A stretch of 64,000 nt of DNA from Erythrobacter fulvus (GTDB lineage Bacteria > Pseudomonadota > Alphaproteobacteria > Sphingomonadales > Sphingomonadaceae), in assembly GCF_028595285.1 (NCBI RefSeq), contig NZ_JAQQXQ010000010.1:53396-117395 (forward strand). Reading direction: 5' to 3'. The stretch's first letter is position 1. Every line of letters begins with the position of its first letter. Positions 30,781 through 39,997 of the stretch are shown piece by piece. Below the pieces are notes generated by a model that did not search any database, was not told where the DNA came from, and saw only the letters and a list, made by a program, of their open reading frames with translations. Position numbers and translations under genes: made by a program.

Positions 30781-32319
30781 CTACAGCCCGGCTTTCCTTG
30801 CCAATTCCGCCGCCGCCGCCTTGGGCGTCATCTTTCTGTCGTCCTCGCGGTCGACGGCAAGGTTCGCCTCGCGCATTGCCTCGACGCTGATCGCGCCTAC
30901 CAGCGGCTGGAGCGCGGCGATCACGTCTGCGTCCCCGGCAATCCGGGGCGAGAGCATCAGCATCGCGTCATAGCTCGGCAGCGCGCCTTTGGGGTCTTCT
31001 AGCACCACCAGCCGGTCCGCCGCGATCCGCCCGTCGGAGGTATAGGCGCTGATCACGTCCGCCTCGCCCGAGGAAAGCGCGTTGTACATGAAGGTCGGCG
31101 CGAAATTGCGCGTGCCCGCAAACCGCAGGCCATAGACATCGCGCACCGCGATCCATTCGGGCCGCTCGAAGAACTCCGGATCGCCGCCGACCGTCAGCTG
31201 CGGGGCCACCGCGACCAGATCATTGAGCGAGGCAACCCCCAGCTCCGCCGCCCGGTCGCCGCGCATGGCGAAGGCATAGGCGTTTTCGAACCCCAGCCGG
31301 CCCAGCACCTTGACACCGTTCTCGCGTGCTTCCCAGTCGCGGATGGTTTCATACATCGCCTCGCGCCCCGGATTGTCGGAGCGGTTCAGGTAATTGGTCC
31401 AGATCGTGCCGGTGTAATCGACCGAAATATCGATGCTCGACGATGCAACCGCCGAATGCACCACCGCGCTGCCCAACCCGTCGCGATATTCGACGGCAAA
31501 GCCCGCGGCCTCCAGCTGCGATCCGATCAGCTGGGCAAGGATGTATTGTTCGGAAAACTGCTTGGAGGCGATGACGATGCGGCGCTCCTCGCTTCCGGCA
31601 TTCTGCGCCCACAGCGCGACTAGGATGCCCAGAGCGACCACCGCCATCCCGCCAAAGGTCTGAAGCCGCGATCGGCGGGCGAGACCGACTTCGATCACCC
31701 ACAGCAGATTGTCTGCCGCCAGCGCCAGCGCAGCGCTGGCAAGGCATCCGGCCAGCACCAGTGCCCAGTTCTGCGTTTGCAGCCCGGCAAAGATCGGGTC
31801 GCCAAGGCTCGGCTGGCCGATCGTCGTTCCCAGCGTCGCCAGCCCGATGGTCCAAACAGCTGCCGTGCGGATCCCGGCCATGATGAAGGGGGCAGATAGT
31901 GGCGCTTCGACCAGCGTCAGCTTCTGCCACTTGGTCATCCCCACCCCGTCTGCGGCCTCCAGAACGCCCGGGTCGAGATTGGCCTGCGCGGTTACCGCGT
32001 TCCGCAGGATCGGCAGCAACGCATAGAGCGTCAGCGCCATTAGCGCGGGGAGAAAGCCCAATGTCGGCAGCCCCTCGCCGAACACCGTGCGCAAGCTTAG
32101 CAACAGCGGGAAAAACAATGCCAGCAAGGCAAGCGCGGGGATGGTCTGGACAAGGCTGGCGAGGCTCAGCGCGATGCGCGAAACCATCGGCGATCGGCTG
32201 GCCCACACCGCCAACGGCAGCGCGATCAGCATCGCAAGGCCGATCGCGCTGGCCGACAGAACCACGTGCGCGGCCAGCTTGTCGCCGAGGCCGGGGAGGA
32301 TGTCCCAGATATCGCCCAT
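30781..32319 (-). CDS. Osmoprotectant-type ABC transporter, fused permease and substrate-binding protein
   Basis: 512 residues. N-terminal half (about 1-235): BPD_transp_1 permease with about six helices and the coupling loop EAADGVGMTKWQKLTLVEAPL, which contacts the ATPase. C-terminal half (about 243-512): OpuAC/ProX-type binding domain, beginning RRIVIASKQFSEQYILAQLI and including DISVDYTGTIWTNYL and DVISAYTSDGRIAADRL. The binding domain follows a membrane helix, so it stays tethered on the outside. Such OpuB/ProWX fusions import glycine betaine, choline or related quaternary amines. Its start overlaps the ATPase stop by one base. Osmotic control is expected from the family but not visible in the sequence. 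Confidence 0.88.
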   Translation of the reverse strand: MGDIWDILPGLGDKLAAHVVLSASAIGLAMLIALPLAVWASRSPMVSRIALSLASLVQTIPALALLALFFPLLLSLRTVFGEGLPTLGFLPALMALTLYALLPILRNAVTAQANLDPGVLEAADGVGMTKWQKLTLVEAPLSAPFIMAGIRTAAVWTIGLATLGTTIGQPSLGDPIFAGLQTQNWALVLAGCLASAALALAADNLLWVIEVGLARRSRLQTFGGMAVVALGILVALWAQNAGSEERRIVIASKQFSEQYILAQLIGSQLEAAGFAVEYRDGLGSAVVHSAVASSSIDISVDYTGTIWTNYLNRSDNPGREAMYETIRDWEARENGVKVLGRLGFENAYAFAMRGDRAAELGVASLNDLVAVAPQLTVGGDPEFFERPEWIAVRDVYGLRFAGTRNFAPTFMYNALSSGEADVISAYTSDGRIAADRLVVLEDPKGALPSYDAMLMLSPRIAGDADVIAALQPLVGAISVEAMREANLAVDREDDRKMTPKAAAAELARKAGL

Positions 32320-33089
32320 CAGGCCGGACTTTCCATTGCGGCGAGCCGTTCGGCCTGCTGGCGCGGTACGGCGACAAGGCCCTGCGCGATCTCGCCACCC
32401 GCCCCCGCCAGCAGCGCGCGCGGGGTTTCGTCGGCGACCAGTTGCCCTGCGTCCATCACCAGCACCCGGTCGGCCAGCAGCAACGCCTCGGCCATGTCGT
32501 GCGTCACCATCACGGTCGTCAGCCCGAGTCGTTCATGCAACTCGCGCACCTTGGTGCCTAGCGCGTCGCGGGTCAGCGGATCGAGCGCGCCGAAGGGTTC
32601 GTCCATCAGCAGCAGTTCGGGCTCGCCTGCCAGCGCGCGCGCCACGCCGACCCGCTGGCGCTGTCCGCCCGAAAGCTCGTCGGGCATGCGGCCGGCGAAA
32701 CCGGGATCGAGTTCGACCAGTTCGAGCAATTCGGCGATGCGCTCGGGCGCAAGTGTCTCGCCTGTCAGGCGCGGGCCGATGGCGATGTTTTCGGCAACGC
32801 TCATATGCGGGAACAGGCCGATGCCCTGAAACACATAGCCCACCCGGCGGCGCAGGCGGGCAGGCGGCAGCATGCTCACATCCTCGCCCCCGAACAGCAC
32901 GCGCCCGCCGGTCGGTTCGACAAGGGTGTTGACCATCTTGAGCAGCGTGGATTTGCCCGAACCTGACGCTCCCACCAGCGCGACGAAGCTACCTGCGGCG
33001 ATGCTGCAACTCACGCCCGCCACTGCCTGCACGTCGCCATAGGCGCGGGCTGCGTGTTCGAACACGAGCAGGGGTTGCGGAGCGTTCAT
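32319..33089 (-). CDS. Osmoprotectant-type ABC transporter ATP-binding protein
   Basis: 256 residues. Walker A GASGSGKSTL (about 39-48), Q-loop GYVFQGIGLFPHMSVAENI, signature LSGGQRQRVGVARAL (about 138), Walker B LLLMDEPFGALDP and switch His in MVTHDMAEA. This matches the ProV/OpuBA group, though it lacks the C-terminal CBS domains that many members carry: it ends soon after the ABC core. Pairs with the fused permease/binding protein that follows with a one-base overlap, so the whole transporter is made from two genes. Divergent to the isovaleryl-CoA dehydrogenase gene. Confidence 0.9.
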   Translation of the reverse strand: MNAPQPLLVFEHAARAYGDVQAVAGVSCSIAAGSFVALVGASGSGKSTLLKMVNTLVEPTGGRVLFGGEDVSMLPPARLRRRVGYVFQGIGLFPHMSVAENIAIGPRLTGETLAPERIAELLELVELDPGFAGRMPDELSGGQRQRVGVARALAGEPELLLMDEPFGALDPLTRDALGTKVRELHERLGLTTVMVTHDMAEALLLADRVLVMDAGQLVADETPRALLAGAGGEIAQGLVAVPRQQAERLAAMESPA

Positions 33090-33201
33090 GGCGGAGGGTC
33101 GTAACCGCGAAACACGTCGAGGGCCAGCTTCGCCAATTGGCCTTTGCGCAGCGGCTTGCTATGCGGATGCGCAGAACATCATTTCACTCGCAGGACATAA
33201 A

Positions 33202-34368
33202 ATGCGCGCCACCCCCGATTTCGACTTCCAGCTTGGCGAGGCCGCCGAGATGATCCGTGAAAGCACTGCGCGCTTCGCCGATGAGCAGATCGCGCCGCTT
33301 GCCGACCGGACCGATCGCGAAGACCGCTTCCCGCGCGAGCTGTGGGAACCGATGGGCTCGCTTGGCCTCCACGGCATCACGGTCGAGGAAGAATGGGGCG
33401 GGCTGGGGCTCGGCTATCTGGAGCACGTGATCGCGGTCGAGGAAGTCTCGCGGGCAAGCGCCAGCGTGGGCTTAAGCTACGGCGCACACTCCAACCTCTG
33501 CCTCAACCAGATCCGCCGCTGGGGGAATGACGAGCAGAAGGCCAAATATCTCCCCAAGCTGATTTCGGGCGAGCACGTCGGCAGCCTCGCCATGAGTGAA
33601 GCGGGCGCAGGGTCGGACGTGGTCTCGATGAAGCTGAAGGCCGACGCGGTGCAGGGCGGATACGTGCTCAACGGCACCAAGTTCTGGATCACTAACGCGC
33701 CCGAGGCCGATACGCTGGTGGTCTATGCCAAGACCGATGGGCACGCAGGCAGCCGCGGCATCACCGCCTTCCTGATCGAGAAGGGCGACGAGGGGTTTGC
33801 CATCGGCCAGAAGATCAGCAAGGTCGGCATGAAGGGCTCGCCCACCGCCGAGCTGGTGTTCAACGACTGCTTCATCCCCGAAGACCGCATCATGGGGCCG
33901 GTCAATGGCGGCGTCGGCGTGCTGATGAGCGGGCTGGATTACGAGCGCGTGGTGCTGGCCGGACTGCAGCTCGGGATCATGCAGGCCTGCCTCGACACTG
34001 TGATCCCCTATCTGCGCGAGAGGAAGCAGTTCGGAAAGCCGATTGGCAGCTTCCAGCTGATGCAGGCCAAGGTCGCCGACATGTATGTCGCGCTGCAATC
34101 GGCCCGCGCCTATACCTATGCGGTCGCCAAGGCGTGCGACGCGGGCCAGACGACGCGCTTCGACGCGGCCGGCGTGATTTTGCTGGCGAGCGAGAATGCC
34201 TTCAAGGTCGCTGCCGAGAGCGTGCAGGCGCTGGGCGGTGCGGGCTACACCACTGACTGGCCGGTGGAACGCTACATGCGCGATGCCAAGCTGCTGGATA
34301 TCGGCGCGGGCACTAACGAAATCCGCCGGATGCTGATCGGGCGCGAATTGATCGGGGCGGCGGGGTGA
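33202..34368 (+). CDS. Isovaleryl-CoA dehydrogenase
   Basis: 388-residue acyl-CoA dehydrogenase. It oxidises isovaleryl-CoA to 3-methylcrotonyl-CoA in leucine breakdown, passing electrons to ETF. Motifs: [19 protein letters not shown] (FAD/substrate loop), [19 protein letters not shown], and the catalytic Glu in [15 protein letters not shown] (about residue 246), the position used by isovaleryl-CoA dehydrogenases. [18 protein letters not shown] and [21 protein letters not shown], then [12 protein letters not shown], complete the fold. The ATG at 33202 fits the family start; an open frame reaches back to 33088. Methylcrotonyl-CoA carboxylase beta, the next enzyme, lies two genes on. Confidence 0.93.
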   Translation: MRATPDFDFQLGEAAEMIRESTARFADEQIAPLADRTDREDRFPRELWEPMGSLGLHGITVEEEWGGLGLGYLEHVIAVEEVSRASASVGLSYGAHSNLCLNQIRRWGNDEQKAKYLPKLISGEHVGSLAMSEAGAGSDVVSMKLKADAVQGGYVLNGTKFWITNAPEADTLVVYAKTDGHAGSRGITAFLIEKGDEGFAIGQKISKVGMKGSPTAELVFNDCFIPEDRIMGPVNGGVGVLMSGLDYERVVLAGLQLGIMQACLDTVIPYLRERKQFGKPIGSFQLMQAKVADMYVALQSARAYTYAVAKACDAGQTTRFDAAGVILLASENAFKVAAESVQALGGAGYTTDWPVERYMRDAKLLDIGAGTNEIRRMLIGRELIGAAG

Positions 34369-34784
34369 TTGTCAGCGGCACCGTCCAACTGCTGTCGTGC
34401 CCGGAATGCGGGGCGGATCACCCGCTCTTCCGGTTCTGTGGCGACACCGACATGGCGACCGACGGACTGGCAAGCGCAGGCGATCGCGACCGTCAGCGCC
34501 TCGCTCTCTTTCATACAAGGGACGCCGAGGTGGAGCAGGACGAAGAATTGCGCTCGGCAAGGCTTGCAGAAGCGATCCAGCGCGCTCCATCAGCGGTCGG
34601 CCTGGACTTCCAGAGCTTCCGCACGCTCTACCAACCGTCCGAACTAACATACCGGTGCCCCTGGTGCGATGCGGCGGAGACGACTGTATCGCAGGAGATG
34701 ACGCCAGCCGAATTCGTCGATGCCGGAGGACGGATCGACTGCATCGGCGCTATCGAGTTGCGCGAAGGACAAGCCTTTTCATGA
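34365..34784 (+). CDS. Hypothetical protein with two Cys pairs, within the leucine-catabolic operon
   Basis: 139 residues. It starts with GTG at 34365, overlapping the isovaleryl-CoA dehydrogenase stop (GTGA), and its stop overlaps the carboxylase start (ATGA), so it is locked into the operon. Two CxxC motifs, CPECGADH (about residues 12-19) and CPWCDAAE (about 98-105), could form a split zinc ribbon. The middle is helical and acidic ([20 protein letters not shown]). No family is recognised. Context suggests a role linked to branched-chain acyl-CoA metabolism, but it may simply be a passenger. Confidence 0.65.
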   Translation: MIVSGTVQLLSCPECGADHPLFRFCGDTDMATDGLASAGDRDRQRLALFHTRDAEVEQDEELRSARLAEAIQRAPSAVGLDFQSFRTLYQPSELTYRCPWCDAAETTVSQEMTPAEFVDAGGRIDCIGAIELREGQAFS

Positions 34785-36388
34785 CCGCCCCTACCCTCAC
34801 CACCAAACTCGACCGCGAGGCGCCCGAGGCCAAGGCCCGCTTCGCGCATAATCATGCCCTCGCGCAGGAACTTCGTGCCTGGGTGGCCGAAGCCGCGCTC
34901 GGCGGGCCGGAGAAGCATCGTGAGCGGCATGTGTCGCGCGGCAAGCTGCTCCCCCGCGAGCGGGTGGAGCGGTTGCTCGATCCGGGTTCGCCCTTCCTCG
35001 AGATCGGGCAACTTGCGGCCAACGGGATGTACGAAGGCGACGTCAACGGCGCCTCGATCATCTGCGGCGTGGGACGCGTCTCGGGCCGCCAGTGCATGAT
35101 CGTGTGCAACGATGCCACGGTGAAGGGCGGCACCTATTACCCGATGACGGTCAAGAAGCACCTGCGCGCGCAGGAGATTGCGCAGGAGAACCGCCTGCCG
35201 TGCATCTACCTCGTCGACAGCGGCGGCGCGAATCTGCCGCATCAGGCGGAAGTGTTCCCCGACCGCGACCACTTCGGGCGGATCTTCTTCAATCAGGCCA
35301 ATATGTCCGCGCTCGGCATTCCGCAGATCGCCTGCGTCATGGGCTCCTGCACTGCGGGCGGGGCCTATGTGCCCGCCATGTCCGACGAGACGGTGATCGT
35401 GCGCAATCAGGGCACCATCTTCCTCGCCGGCCCGCCGCTGGTGAAGGCCGCGACAGGCGAGGAGATCTCAGCGGAAGACCTCGGCGGCGGGGACTTGCAC
35501 GCCAAGAAGTCCGGCGTGGTGGATCACTTGGCCGAGAACGACGAGCACGCGCTGACCATCGTACGCGATATCGTCAGCCACCTTGGCGCGAACACCGGCG
35601 CGGCGAAGGACGTGGCGCTGAAAGACCCGCGCCCGCCGAAATACGACGCAGAGGACCTCTACGCCCTCATCCCCGAGGATGTGCGCGCGCCCTATGATGT
35701 GAAAGAGGTGATCGCGCGGCTGGTCGACGGCAGCGAATTCCACGAGTTCAAAGCGCATTACGGCAGCACGCTGGTGTGCGGCTTTGCCCACATCTGGGGA
35801 ATGCCGGTCGCGATCCTCGCCAATAACGGCGTGCTGTTCTCCGAAAGCGCGCAGAAGGGCGCGCACTTTATCGAGCTCGCCTGCCAGCGCCGCATTCCGC
35901 TGCTGTTCCTCCAGAACATCTCAGGCTTCATGGTCGGGGGCAAATACGAGGCGGAGGGCATCGCCAAGCACGGGGCGAAGCTGGTCACCGCCGTTGCGAC
36001 CGCGACCGTGCCCAAGGTCACCGTGGTGATCGGCGGCAGCTTCGGCGCGGGCAATTACGGCATGTGCGGACGCGCCTACTCCCCGCGCTTCCTGTTCACC
36101 TGGCCCAATGCGCGTATCAGCGTGATGGGCGGCGAGCAGGCCGCCTCCGTGCTCGCCACGGTCCACCGCGACGCCGACAAGTGGGACGAACGCGAGGCCG
36201 AGGCGTTCAAGCAGCCCATCCGCCAGAAATACGAGGACGAAGGCAACCCCTACTATGCCACCGCACGCCTGTGGGACGACGGCGTGGTCGACCCGGTACA
36301 GACCCGCGATGTGCTGGGGCTGGCGTTCGCGGCGTGCCTGGAGGCTCCGATTGCAGAGCGGCCCGCGTTCGGCGTATTCCGGATGTGA
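34781..36388 (+). CDS. mccB: Methylcrotonyl-CoA carboxylase beta subunit (carboxyltransferase)
   Basis: 535 residues, two crotonase-like halves. It transfers CO2 from carboxybiotin (on the alpha subunit) to 3-methylcrotonyl-CoA. Visible: [37 protein letters not shown] (typical of MCC-beta), [36 protein letters not shown] (first oxyanion loop), then [35 protein letters not shown] (second loop) and [14 protein letters not shown]. The biotin-carrying alpha subunit and the 3-methylglutaconyl-CoA hydratase normally beside it are absent: the next gene is an acyltransferase. The ATG at 34781 overlaps the preceding stop. Confidence 0.93.
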   Translation: MTAPTLTTKLDREAPEAKARFAHNHALAQELRAWVAEAALGGPEKHRERHVSRGKLLPRERVERLLDPGSPFLEIGQLAANGMYEGDVNGASIICGVGRVSGRQCMIVCNDATVKGGTYYPMTVKKHLRAQEIAQENRLPCIYLVDSGGANLPHQAEVFPDRDHFGRIFFNQANMSALGIPQIACVMGSCTAGGAYVPAMSDETVIVRNQGTIFLAGPPLVKAATGEEISAEDLGGGDLHAKKSGVVDHLAENDEHALTIVRDIVSHLGANTGAAKDVALKDPRPPKYDAEDLYALIPEDVRAPYDVKEVIARLVDGSEFHEFKAHYGSTLVCGFAHIWGMPVAILANNGVLFSESAQKGAHFIELACQRRIPLLFLQNISGFMVGGKYEAEGIAKHGAKLVTAVATATVPKVTVVIGGSFGAGNYGMCGRAYSPRFLFTWPNARISVMGGEQAASVLATVHRDADKWDEREAEAFKQPIRQKYEDEGNPYYATARLWDDGVVDPVQTRDVLGLAFAACLEAPIAERPAFGVFRM

Positions 36389-36474
36389 TGGCTCCTGTCT
36401 GAAACCTCCACGCTTTCCCTTGCGTAACTTACCCGATTGAGGGCAGACGTAAGAGCGAGAGAGGGATCACACAC

Positions 36475-37104
36475 TTGCGTCACAACGAAACCCGTAACGT
36501 CACGCTGCTTTCGCGGATCGTGAACCGGATCATCCTGTTCCTGTACAAGTGGAAGGGCTGGAAGATCGAAGGGCACCTGCCCCGGAATCTAAAGAAATAC
36601 GTGATCGCGGGAGCGCCGCACACGTCGAACTGGGACTTCGTGTTCTTCGCCGGCGCGACCAGGCACGAACAGGTGCAGCCCAACTTCATGGGCAAGCACA
36701 CGCTGTTTCAGGGGATCATGAAGAACTTCATGCTCGACATGGGCGGTATCGCGGTGGACCGGTCCAAGCGCGCCAATGTCGTCGAGCAGATGAAGGCCGA
36801 GTTCGAGCGGCGCAGCGAATTGGCGCTGGTGATTGCCACCGAAGGCACGCGGTCCTCGGACGGGAAGTGGAAATCGGGCTTTTACAACATCGCCCGTGCG
36901 GCTGGCGTGCCAATTGTCCCGGCCTGTGCGGACAACGAAAATATGATCATCAGCTTCGGCGAGCCGCTGATCCCGACCGGCAATTACGGCGAAGACCTGC
37001 TGAAAATTGCCGAATGGTTCCGCTCCAGGCTGCCCGATTACGAACGCTTCAAGGTGCTGGAACAACAGGCGCGCGACATTATCGCCGGCAAGAATGATGT
37101 TTGA
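36475..37104 (+). CDS. PlsC-like acyltransferase (lysophospholipid/acylglycerophosphate type)
   Basis: 209 residues. The acyltransferase motifs are in place: HTSNWD (HxxxxD, catalytic, about residues 49-54), FMGKHTLFQGIMKNFM (second block), EGTRS (phosphate binding, about 122-126) and VPIVPACADNE (fourth block). It would transfer an acyl chain to a lysolipid or similar acceptor at the membrane; ELALVIATEGTRS is typical of the small group often annotated as 1-acyl-glycerol-3-phosphate acyltransferase. It begins with TTG at 36475, preceded by GAGAGGGA. The 3' end overlaps the DUF1295 gene by about 11 bases. Confidence 0.82.
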   Translation: MRHNETRNVTLLSRIVNRIILFLYKWKGWKIEGHLPRNLKKYVIAGAPHTSNWDFVFFAGATRHEQVQPNFMGKHTLFQGIMKNFMLDMGGIAVDRSKRANVVEQMKAEFERRSELALVIATEGTRSSDGKWKSGFYNIARAAGVPIVPACADNENMIISFGEPLIPTGNYGEDLLKIAEWFRSRLPDYERFKVLEQQARDIIAGKNDV

Positions 37105-37894
37105 ACTGCTGGCGGTGAATGCCGCCATTCTGATCGCGCTGGTGCTGATCCAGTGGGCGATTTCGGTCCGCATCAACGACGTCAGCTTCATCGATGCTTT
37201 CTGGGGCGCGGGCATGGGTATCCTCGCGCTGGCAAGCTGGCTGCATGTCGCCGGCGGGCCGGGCGATCTGGCCACGCTGATCATGCTGATGACCTGCGCC
37301 TGGGGCTTCCGGCTCGGCATTTATCTGTTCCGGCGCTGGCGCAAACACGGCGAGGACAAGCGTTATGCCCTGATCCTGAAGAAGGCGCGCGCCGAGGGCC
37401 GCTTCGCCAGCGCGGCACTGACCAAGGTGTGGCTGTTGCAGGCGGTGCTCTTGTTCATGGTGTCGAGCCCCGCGCAGGTCGGCATCCTCGCCAGCGGCGC
37501 GCCTGCCCCGATCCCGCCGCTGGCATGGGCGGGCTTCGCCCTATGGTGCGTGGGCGTGTTCTTCGAATGGGTCGGCGACTGGCAGCTCGCGCGGTTCAAG
37601 GCTGATCCGGCGAACGAGGGCAAGGTGCTCGACACCGGGCTGTGGCGCTATACCCGCCACCCCAATTATTTCGGCGATTTCGCGGCGTGGTGGGGCATCT
37701 GGCTCGCCTGCGCCGGTGCCGGTTGGCACTATGCCGCCGCGACAGTGATCGGGCCATTGTTCCTCAGCTTCACGCTCACCAAGTGGTCGGGCGCGGCGCT
37801 GCTGGAGAAGGGGCTCGACAAGTCCAAGGGCGGCAAATACGCCGATTACAAGCGCCGCACATCGGCGTTTTTCCCGCTGCCTCCCAAGGCTTGA
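37094..37894 (+). CDS. DUF1295 membrane protein (steroid 5-alpha-reductase/ICMT-like)
   Basis: 266 residues with six to seven membrane helices. The C-terminal signature DTGLWRYTRHPNYFGDFAAWW (about residues 181-201, read in parts) is the NADPH/substrate-binding region shared by DUF1295 proteins, delta-14 sterol reductases and isoprenylcysteine methyltransferases. The N-terminal part has VRINDVSFIDAFWGAG, typical of DUF1295. A lipid-modifying reductase or methyltransferase is likely, but the substrate is unknown. Two adjacent in-frame ATGs (37094, 37097) overlap the acyltransferase end, so the pair is probably one lipid-related unit. Confidence 0.82.
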   Translation: MMFELLAVNAAILIALVLIQWAISVRINDVSFIDAFWGAGMGILALASWLHVAGGPGDLATLIMLMTCAWGFRLGIYLFRRWRKHGEDKRYALILKKARAEGRFASAALTKVWLLQAVLLFMVSSPAQVGILASGAPAPIPPLAWAGFALWCVGVFFEWVGDWQLARFKADPANEGKVLDTGLWRYTRHPNYFGDFAAWWGIWLACAGAGWHYAAATVIGPLFLSFTLTKWSGAALLEKGLDKSKGGKYADYKRRTSAFFPLPPKA

Positions 37895-38009
37895 AAGACG
37901 GCAAATCATGGCCTTCCCCTTGCTGCGACGCACAAAAATCGACGAGCGACCCTTTATGCCTGCGTCCGCATGGCCTATGTTGCCCCGCAACCGAGGAGGC
38001 GCGCACGCT

Positions 38010-38651
38010 ATGCCAATGACCGAAACGGCACGGGAAGCCGAGCGTGAGCGCGTCGCGCGCCACGTGCTCGATCTTGTGAAGGAGCGCGGTTCGGAGATTC
38101 CGTGGACGGTCGCCATGGCCGAAAGCGGGCTCACCCGCGCGCGGTTCGAGGCGCTGTTTGCCGATTACGACGATCTGTTCGATGCCGTCGCGCAGACGTG
38201 GCTTGCCCCGCACATGGCGGTGATGGAGGAAGTGCTCGCCAGCACTTTGCCGCCGCAGCGCAAGATGTACGAATTCTTCCGCCGCCGCTTCATCATTTCG
38301 CAGGGGCGTTTCCGCGAGGATCCGGAGCACTTCACCATCCTGTGCGAGATGGGCGCGGCCAATTTCGAGCGGGTGCGCAGCTATGTCGATCTGGCCGACC
38401 ACTACCTGTGCGAATTGATCGCCGAGGCGCAGGCGGAGGGCTTCTTCGCCGGACTGTCGATCGACGAGGCGCTGTCGCTGATCAACCAGATGATTTCCAA
38501 CTACACCCTGCCCGATGCTCTGATCTACCTCGGCGACAAGCTGACCGAGCAGAAGCTGGCGCGGATCGTCGACACCATGTTTATCGGTCTGTCGGGCGAG
38601 GCGGGGGCGGATGCCTCGGGCGTGAACGCGCTGAAGGTCGCTTCGTCCTGA
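38010..38651 (+). CDS. TetR/AcrR family transcriptional regulator
   Basis: 213 residues. N-terminal helix-turn-helix of TetR type: AREAERERVARHVLDLVKERG, then the recognition region TVAMAESGLTRARFEALFADYDDLFDAVAQTWL (read as two helices, about residues 26-58). The C-terminal ligand-binding part is all helical and contains one Cys each in ILCEMGAANFERVRS and YLCELIAEAQAEGFFA. The ATG at 38010 follows GAGGAGG; earlier in-frame ATGs exist. It may regulate the preceding lipid genes (115 bases upstream, same strand) or the convergent NTF2-like gene. The effector is unknown. Confidence 0.8.
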   Translation: MPMTETAREAERERVARHVLDLVKERGSEIPWTVAMAESGLTRARFEALFADYDDLFDAVAQTWLAPHMAVMEEVLASTLPPQRKMYEFFRRRFIISQGRFREDPEHFTILCEMGAANFERVRSYVDLADHYLCELIAEAQAEGFFAGLSIDEALSLINQMISNYTLPDALIYLGDKLTEQKLARIVDTMFIGLSGEAGADASGVNALKVASS

Positions 38652-38655
38652 GCGC

Positions 38656-39165
38656 CTAGTCGCTGTCCCACCACGCTGCCGACGGGTCGTCCGTCCCGCG
38701 TGTGCCGCGCCGCTGCAATCCGTCGAACATCCCGCCCGCCAGCTGCATGGTCGCAGGCGATGTGCGGTTCCAGTCCATCACATAGAGCCGCTCGGCAATC
38801 CGCCAGCGCCCCTCGCGCTTCTCCAGCCGGTCGAGATAGCGTCCGCCGACGACCAGTTCGGTCTCGCCTTCGGGGGTCGGGATGATGTGGAGCGCGACGC
38901 AGTTGGTTTCGGCCTTCGCCGTGTCGCCCGACAACCGCATAACGGTGTTGGAGATATTGTGCTGCGTCAGCCGCATCGCGCCAAGTGCGGCGACAAGGCC
39001 GGGAATGGTCTCTTCGGGAGATTTCGCACCGTCGCCGTAATCGATCCGCGCGTCGGGGGTGAACACCGCTGCCAGAAGCGCGCCGTCGCAGCGATCAATA
39101 CCGCGGCAATAAAGCGCGAGGGTTTCGGCAATGGCGAGCCGGTCGGCGACTTCGGTGATATCCAT
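38656..39165 (-). CDS. SnoaL/NTF2-like family protein
   Basis: 169 residues, alpha+beta cone fold of the SnoaL-like type. Recognised by RLAIAETLALYCRGIDRCDGALLAAVFTPDARIDYG (read as helix, turn and strand), TQHNISNTVMRLSGDTAKAET, then VVGGRYLDRLEKREGRWRIAERLYVMDW. Members include limonene-epoxide hydrolase and steroid isomerase relatives, and many act on hydrophobic small molecules. In this group the DRCD and H in TQHNISN are commonly conserved. The start at 39165 begins exactly at the family's first helix. It converges with the TetR gene, with 4 bases between the stops. Confidence 0.82.
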   Translation of the reverse strand: MDITEVADRLAIAETLALYCRGIDRCDGALLAAVFTPDARIDYGDGAKSPEETIPGLVAALGAMRLTQHNISNTVMRLSGDTAKAETNCVALHIIPTPEGETELVVGGRYLDRLEKREGRWRIAERLYVMDWNRTSPATMQLAGGMFDGLQRRGTRGTDDPSAAWWDSD

Positions 39166-39214
39166 GCCCGCCAGTCTAGCGCCGGCGGCGTTCCGGCCGA
39201 ACTGGCACAAGCAT

Positions 39215-39991
39215 CTAGTCGCGCCGGAATTGCAGCACGTTGGCGGGTGGCTTGCGCGTCGGCGGGCGCAGGCGTTTTTCAGCCAGCGCATATTTGAGCG
39301 CCCCGCCCACCATCACAGCCGATACCAGCAGGATCATCGTCGCCCACAGCCAGTGGGGCAGGCCGGTCACCGAGGCGATCTGGCCGGTGTCGGACAGCAC
39401 CGTCCGGCCGTCGATCACTGCCTGTTCGGTGAACAGATAGTGGAAATCGCGCAGCATGCTCATCGCCGCCAGCACGCCGAGGAATTGCAGCGTGAAACGC
39501 GTCAGACCCGGCCCGGCGCGCCACGCCACCAGCGCAAGGCACGCAGCGACCAGCGGCAGCACGGCATAGCCGACCGGCGAACGCACCCAGATAATCACCG
39601 TGGCGGCAATCGCCGCAGCGACCAGCCACAGCACGGGCCGCCACAATCGCCGATGCGCGCTGGCGAGGATCAGCAAGGCCCCTGCCACGCATGGGGCGAG
39701 CGGCCCTCCGGCAGCGATTGCGGCATAGGTGAAGCGTGATGCGTCGACCGCTACCCGGCTTTCGGCGAGGCCCGATCCGCTGGCGTAGATCATCAGCCGG
39801 TCAAAGCTCTGGCCTGTCGCCAGCGCCGTCAGGCCGTGGCCCATTTCGTGGAACCAGGTGGTGAGGATCACGAAGGGATAGATCAGGTAATTGCCGAAAG
39901 GCAGCGCGGGCAGCATGACGACCACCAGCCCCGCCAGCACCAGTCGCCCGGCCTGTTCGGCCTGACTACCGGGGCGAGTGAGCGATTGCAT
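39215..39991 (-). CDS. M50-like (M50B) membrane metallopeptidase
   Basis: 258 residues with about six membrane helices. The zinc motif HEMGH (about residues 48-52) sits at the end of the second helix (YPFVILTTWFHEMGHGLTAL), as in intramembrane site-2-type proteases of the M50B-like group. The second-ligand region is not evident as a clear NPDG motif, so activity is uncertain. The C-terminus is polar (RPPTRKPPANVLQFRRD). It starts 6 bases after the stop of the AI-2E transporter gene, so it is cotranscribed with it. Confidence 0.8.
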   Translation of the reverse strand: MQSLTRPGSQAEQAGRLVLAGLVVVMLPALPFGNYLIYPFVILTTWFHEMGHGLTALATGQSFDRLMIYASGSGLAESRVAVDASRFTYAAIAAGGPLAPCVAGALLILASAHRRLWRPVLWLVAAAIAATVIIWVRSPVGYAVLPLVAACLALVAWRAGPGLTRFTLQFLGVLAAMSMLRDFHYLFTEQAVIDGRTVLSDTGQIASVTGLPHWLWATMILLVSAVMVGGALKYALAEKRLRPPTRKPPANVLQFRRD

Positions 39992-39997
39992 GCCTGC

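Noticed and set aside
34397..34780. Upstream extension of the mccB frame by 128 codons
   Set aside because: It overlaps the coupled Cys-pair gene, is Arg/Pro-rich, and the ATG at 34781 overlaps the previous stop and matches the family start.
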